Assembly (NCBI GenBank): GCA_039881145.1
Contig: JAYKKI010000077.1
Span: 5,154,501 to 5,218,500 of the forward strand
Direction: 5' to 3'
Origin: Druceiella hillmani
Taxonomy: Eukaryota; Arthropoda; Insecta; Lepidoptera; Hepialidae
DNA length: 64,000 bases
In this document: in pieces, positions 60,492-64,000 of the stretch
Layout: every line of letters begins with the position of its first letter
How positions within the stretch are numbered: position 1 is the stretch's first letter
Translations under genes and position numbers: made by a program
Notes under the pieces: generated by a model
The model's database searches: none
Seen by the model: the letters and a program-made list of their open reading frames with translations, nothing else
What the model was told of the DNA's origin: nothing

Positions 60492-63400
60492 TAACAATGG
60501 AAAAAAACATTATCAGTCAGATTAGTCATATACCTATATAAAAATTAAACCTTCAACAGATTAGAATATTTTATATATGGCTTTTAATAATTTCTTCCCT
60601 ATGCACAACATTTATTGTTTTATTTTCGGACATTAATATAAATAATTCATCTGGGTTAACGGAAAATGAAAGTGCACCAAACAGTTGCTCACGTGAAAAT
60701 AATTTTCTGCATATAGGTACATATATACCAAACAACTGAAAGTATGGCCTTGAGATCAAATCAATATAAAAACTATCCCGACACAACAAAGAAATTTTAA
60801 TTAATCAATAAATACTAATGTGATACAAAGCTTGACGACTACAATCAACCAAAAACTATACTTAAACTATATAGCGTAAGTACAAAGTGATACAACAATA
60901 TGTTTTTAACATAATTTTTTAGTTAAGAATCTGTTCTCAATTCAATATGGCGCCACTGGCGTGGCCGTGTAATAAGCGCCATACATGATGCGTACGCGAT
61001 ATGCCTACTCCCTACATCGCCCATGTCCGTCGCACCGAGCGTCATTAAAGTGTATGTTTTTACTTTTGTTTACTTTCGAAAACCTTTTTATTATCTACAA
61101 TAAACACTTAAAATTTCTAGGCCAATTATTTTTAAAACGATTAATAAATCAACCTAAACTTTACATTGACTTTTTTCCATTTTGGCAATAAAACTTGTTA
61201 AAATGAAAACAGTTTATTCATAAAAGATAGGTGTACGCTGTCTAGGTATTTTCTATACACTTCTTTAATACCTAGAATTCAAATTTATGCATTCTGTAAA
61301 TGTATCGGTAATAGTTTTGTCATCGTTCATCACGAAACCTTCAGATCAGCCACTTTTTCCGACTATGTTGAAATTATTAACGATAACATTATCATCTCTA
61401 CGGGTATACAACACAAATGCATACTATTTAGCTATGGTAATCTATAAACTATAAGTTATACCATACTAGGAAAGTTGTAGGTATGTCGGTAAGCAATTTT
61501 GGCGTAAATAATTAAAAACTAAACAAACAAAACTTTTATATTATTGCCCTTACTTCTCTATGTGACAATAAGTACGTATGGGCATTGAGAAGCTCATCTT
61601 TAATATAGCAATATTAATAAAAATGGAGACCAACGTCTTACATTGTCCCAATCTCGTACAATGTCAAATGGAGAAAAAAATAATTGATTATTGGTACCGC
61701 TGTATTGTCTGTAATAAAAATAGCAGACATTATAAGATGAAAAAATAGCAGACATTTGAGTACTAGGTTTCTCGGCAAAAATTCGTGGTCGCAAAAATGT
61801 GTATACCAACCAGACATTCCCTATTAGTTACAAAATTGGAAAACTTCACAAAAATATGATTACTGTATTAAAGAGGGAAAAAGTTCAAAGATTACATTGA
61901 ATAAGCGCTTAAAGTTAATTGACAGTGCAGTGCAAGATGATCTCATTTGCCATTTGATAGTGAAATCGGTGGTCGACGCGCGTTTTAAAATTACTATAAC
62001 TCGGGACCGTGATGTGATGTTACGTATCTTAGATATATCTTAAGACCGCATCCCACAGAGATGTCATTCGCTTCATCTACGTGAAATTTAAAGATATCCC
62101 AAATGATGTTCGTGAGAAAATTTGAATAAAGCATTGGCCCATTCATCAACAATATTTTCAGCTTAAAGAAAGTGAAAGAACTCTCTCAAAATATTTCCAT
62201 CTACTTGTTACATCCACCCAATAGGAAAGTGAAGTGTTTTAGGTCTAACGGCCTGGCCACGAAGTCCGGCGACGCGAAATACGGTGCGAATTGAGTGCGA
62301 ATGCCCGCGCACGACCTCGCTCGTGGCAGCGGCGACAGTGATAGCAAGGGTTGGAGATGGCATTGTATTGGAGATGGCAATACCAAAAATAGCGCGTTAC
62401 TTTCTCGAAACTAATTCGTTCTTTGCCCAAGATATTATTTATTAAAAACAAAGAATACATCATGCAAACAGAACGAAAAAGGGATATGGTAAATTTTAGT
62501 CGCTATACAATAAATATAGAAATTATCACAACACATTTTACGGGTATATAACAACGAGTTTCAAAACTTTTGATTATATACACATGCATATAGAAGCAAC
62601 CTTGAATATACGAGTAAATTTCAAAAGGGTTGTAACAACTACAGAAAAGTTATTTCTCACTTTAAGATAAATAAAAAAAATATTTTCTCATTTATTCATT
62701 GGAATACAGAAATGATATAAATAAAAAAGCGCAGTATTACATGGTTTTAAATTACTTAAATATTATAATATGTTACGAATCAGTCTCCCCAGTTATTATT
62801 TTTCAGTCGCACTAATTAACTTATTGTTTAAATTGGTAATAATATTGTAAAATTATTGTCATTGTTTTCATTGGAAGTTTATCGTTGCGTGTAATAGCTA
62901 TAAGTATCTGCATACTGACTGAAAGCGATTTCGTTCATCAAAGCCATGATTTAACCTGATATTTTGCTTAATATTTAATTTCTCCATCTCAGGCAAAAGA
63001 CTCATGAGAAACTGGTAGTTGTCGGATTTAATAATATCCTTAACTGAATTATTCTTAGCTCTTCAAGTTCTAGTAATTTTAATTTGTTTTCTCGTTTTCT
63101 AAATGTTCGACTCGAATATCATTCGGCTTACATCATTTCTGGGAAGAATTTTGTTGTTTGACTTTGTAAGACAGGTTGCTGTGGAGAGTAAGGAGACATT
63201 GGAATCGGTGAAGACTGAAGCAGTGACGGCGATAATTCTTCTGTTGATGTTGAGTTTTTGTTTCATCAAGACCTAAGGAAAAATTGGATTCCTCTTCGGT
63301 GGTTTTATGTTCGTTTTTTAAAAATCTTAGAAAATTAAAAATATTTCTACTTAGATTTAATAGCAAAAGCTGGATCGCCAAAATGAAATGTAGGTAATTT

Positions 63401-63790
63401 TTTGAGTTCTTTGTATGTGTCTCTGAGATTCTTATATTTTTTTAAATCGTCAAATGAAAAAAAAAAACAAAAATACGGTGGTATTTTAATTATTTTTTAC
63501 TAAATTTTGCCCGCGATTTTACTGGCGTAGATTTCAATTATAAATATAATTGAAATAATAGGTACACAAGCGTTCACACAGGTTTCTTGGTCGGGGAGCA
63601 TCTTTCAGGTCTTTGGAGCAATCGTATCGAATAGGTCGAAGTACTGTAACTAAAACTGTTCATTAAACCTTGAAAGCCATTTTGAAAAATATCGTGGGTA
63701 TAAGTGGATATGTGTTTTAATATGTTTTAATATGGCTCGCGATTATTTATTACAAATAAATCGATTTCAAAATGTTTATACATTTCTTTG
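60492..63790. other. Non-coding stretch without firm features
   Basis: 62245-62345 is GC-rich and begins GGCCTGGCCACGAAGTCCGG, which might be one terminus of a DNA transposon; no partner end was found. A short direct repeat, TTGGAGATGGCA, occurs near 62351 and 62369. No gene was recognised on either strand. Confidence 0.4.
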
Positions 63791-63799
63791 TGTGGGTAT

Positions 63800-64000
63800 A
63801 TGTTTTGATGTAGTTGGCGGACCTGAAGAAGACATAGACTACATTTTATCCTGGGGAATCTCATCCTAAATAATATTATAATCCAAACTAATATTATGAA
63901 CGCAAAAGTGTGTTTGTTCGTACTTCTTCACGTCATAATGGAGCAAAAGATCAACGTGATTTTTTGCAAATAAATAGTTGTCCGGCCAAAAAATAACAAA
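63800..64000 (+). repeat. Repeat Y, copy 3 (cut by window edge)
   Basis: GTTGGCGGACCTGAAGAAGA, then GGGGAATCTCATCCTAAATA, then AAAAGTGTGTTTGTTCGTAC, then CACGTCATAATGGAGCAAAA and GATCAACGTGATTTTTTGCA: the same ordered blocks as 1229-2102, in the same orientation. One unit and part of a second are visible. Confidence 0.75.

Overview
The window looks like a piece of an insect genome, most likely a moth or butterfly. The background is AT-rich with many (TA)n microsatellites. The only recognisable host gene belongs to the insect arylalkylamine N-acetyltransferase family. Most other recognisable sequence is decayed transposable elements of kinds common in Lepidoptera. Nothing bacterial, and no CRISPR array, operon or convincing tRNA or rRNA gene, is visible.

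The host gene lies on the minus strand, from a TATA-type promoter near 49.34-49.37 kb to a poly(A) signal near 23.23 kb. A 5' UTR exon (about 49219-49332) is followed by four GC-rich coding exons (45422-45239, 43516-about 43292, about 42331-42169, 23595-23388). They encode about 259 residues with a GNAT fold. The last intron is about 18.6 kb and has been inflated by transposons.

Layout: 0.15-2.1 kb holds a dispersed repeat (A) and a composite tandem repeat (X+Y). 4.29-4.67 kb is a TA-flanked MITE. 8.79-9.27 kb is a 238-bp tandem duplication. 12.118-14.071 kb is a complete but dead hAT transposon with an 8-bp target duplication. 16.8-18.2 kb is a P-element-like transposase relic. 26.0-27.05 kb is a second copy of X+Y, inverted. 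27.13-33.80 kb is a mariner relic split by a 5.76-kb LINE of the I group that has a 14-bp target duplication. About 34.1-38.38 kb is an older CR1/L2-like LINE interrupted by a 941-bp PIF/Harbinger derivative. 38.4-39.43 kb is an inverted copy of repeat A carrying its own nested MITE. Upstream of the gene, 51.45-51.68 kb is a 32-bp minisatellite, 51.9-52.5 kb an RTE-like LINE relic, 52.97-54.19 kb a Transib (RAG1-like) transposase relic, 56.41-56.48 kb a perfect 33-bp-arm palindrome, and 57.2-60.49 kb a Ty3/gypsy relic with repeat B inserted. The window ends inside another copy of repeat Y.

I found no new multi-gene system. What stands out is the density and layering of transposons: relics of at least five DNA transposon superfamilies and four retroelement types in 64 kb, with several insertions nested one inside another. 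The acetyltransferase also departs from its family at two active-site positions. All identifications come from reading motifs by eye; no database search was run.
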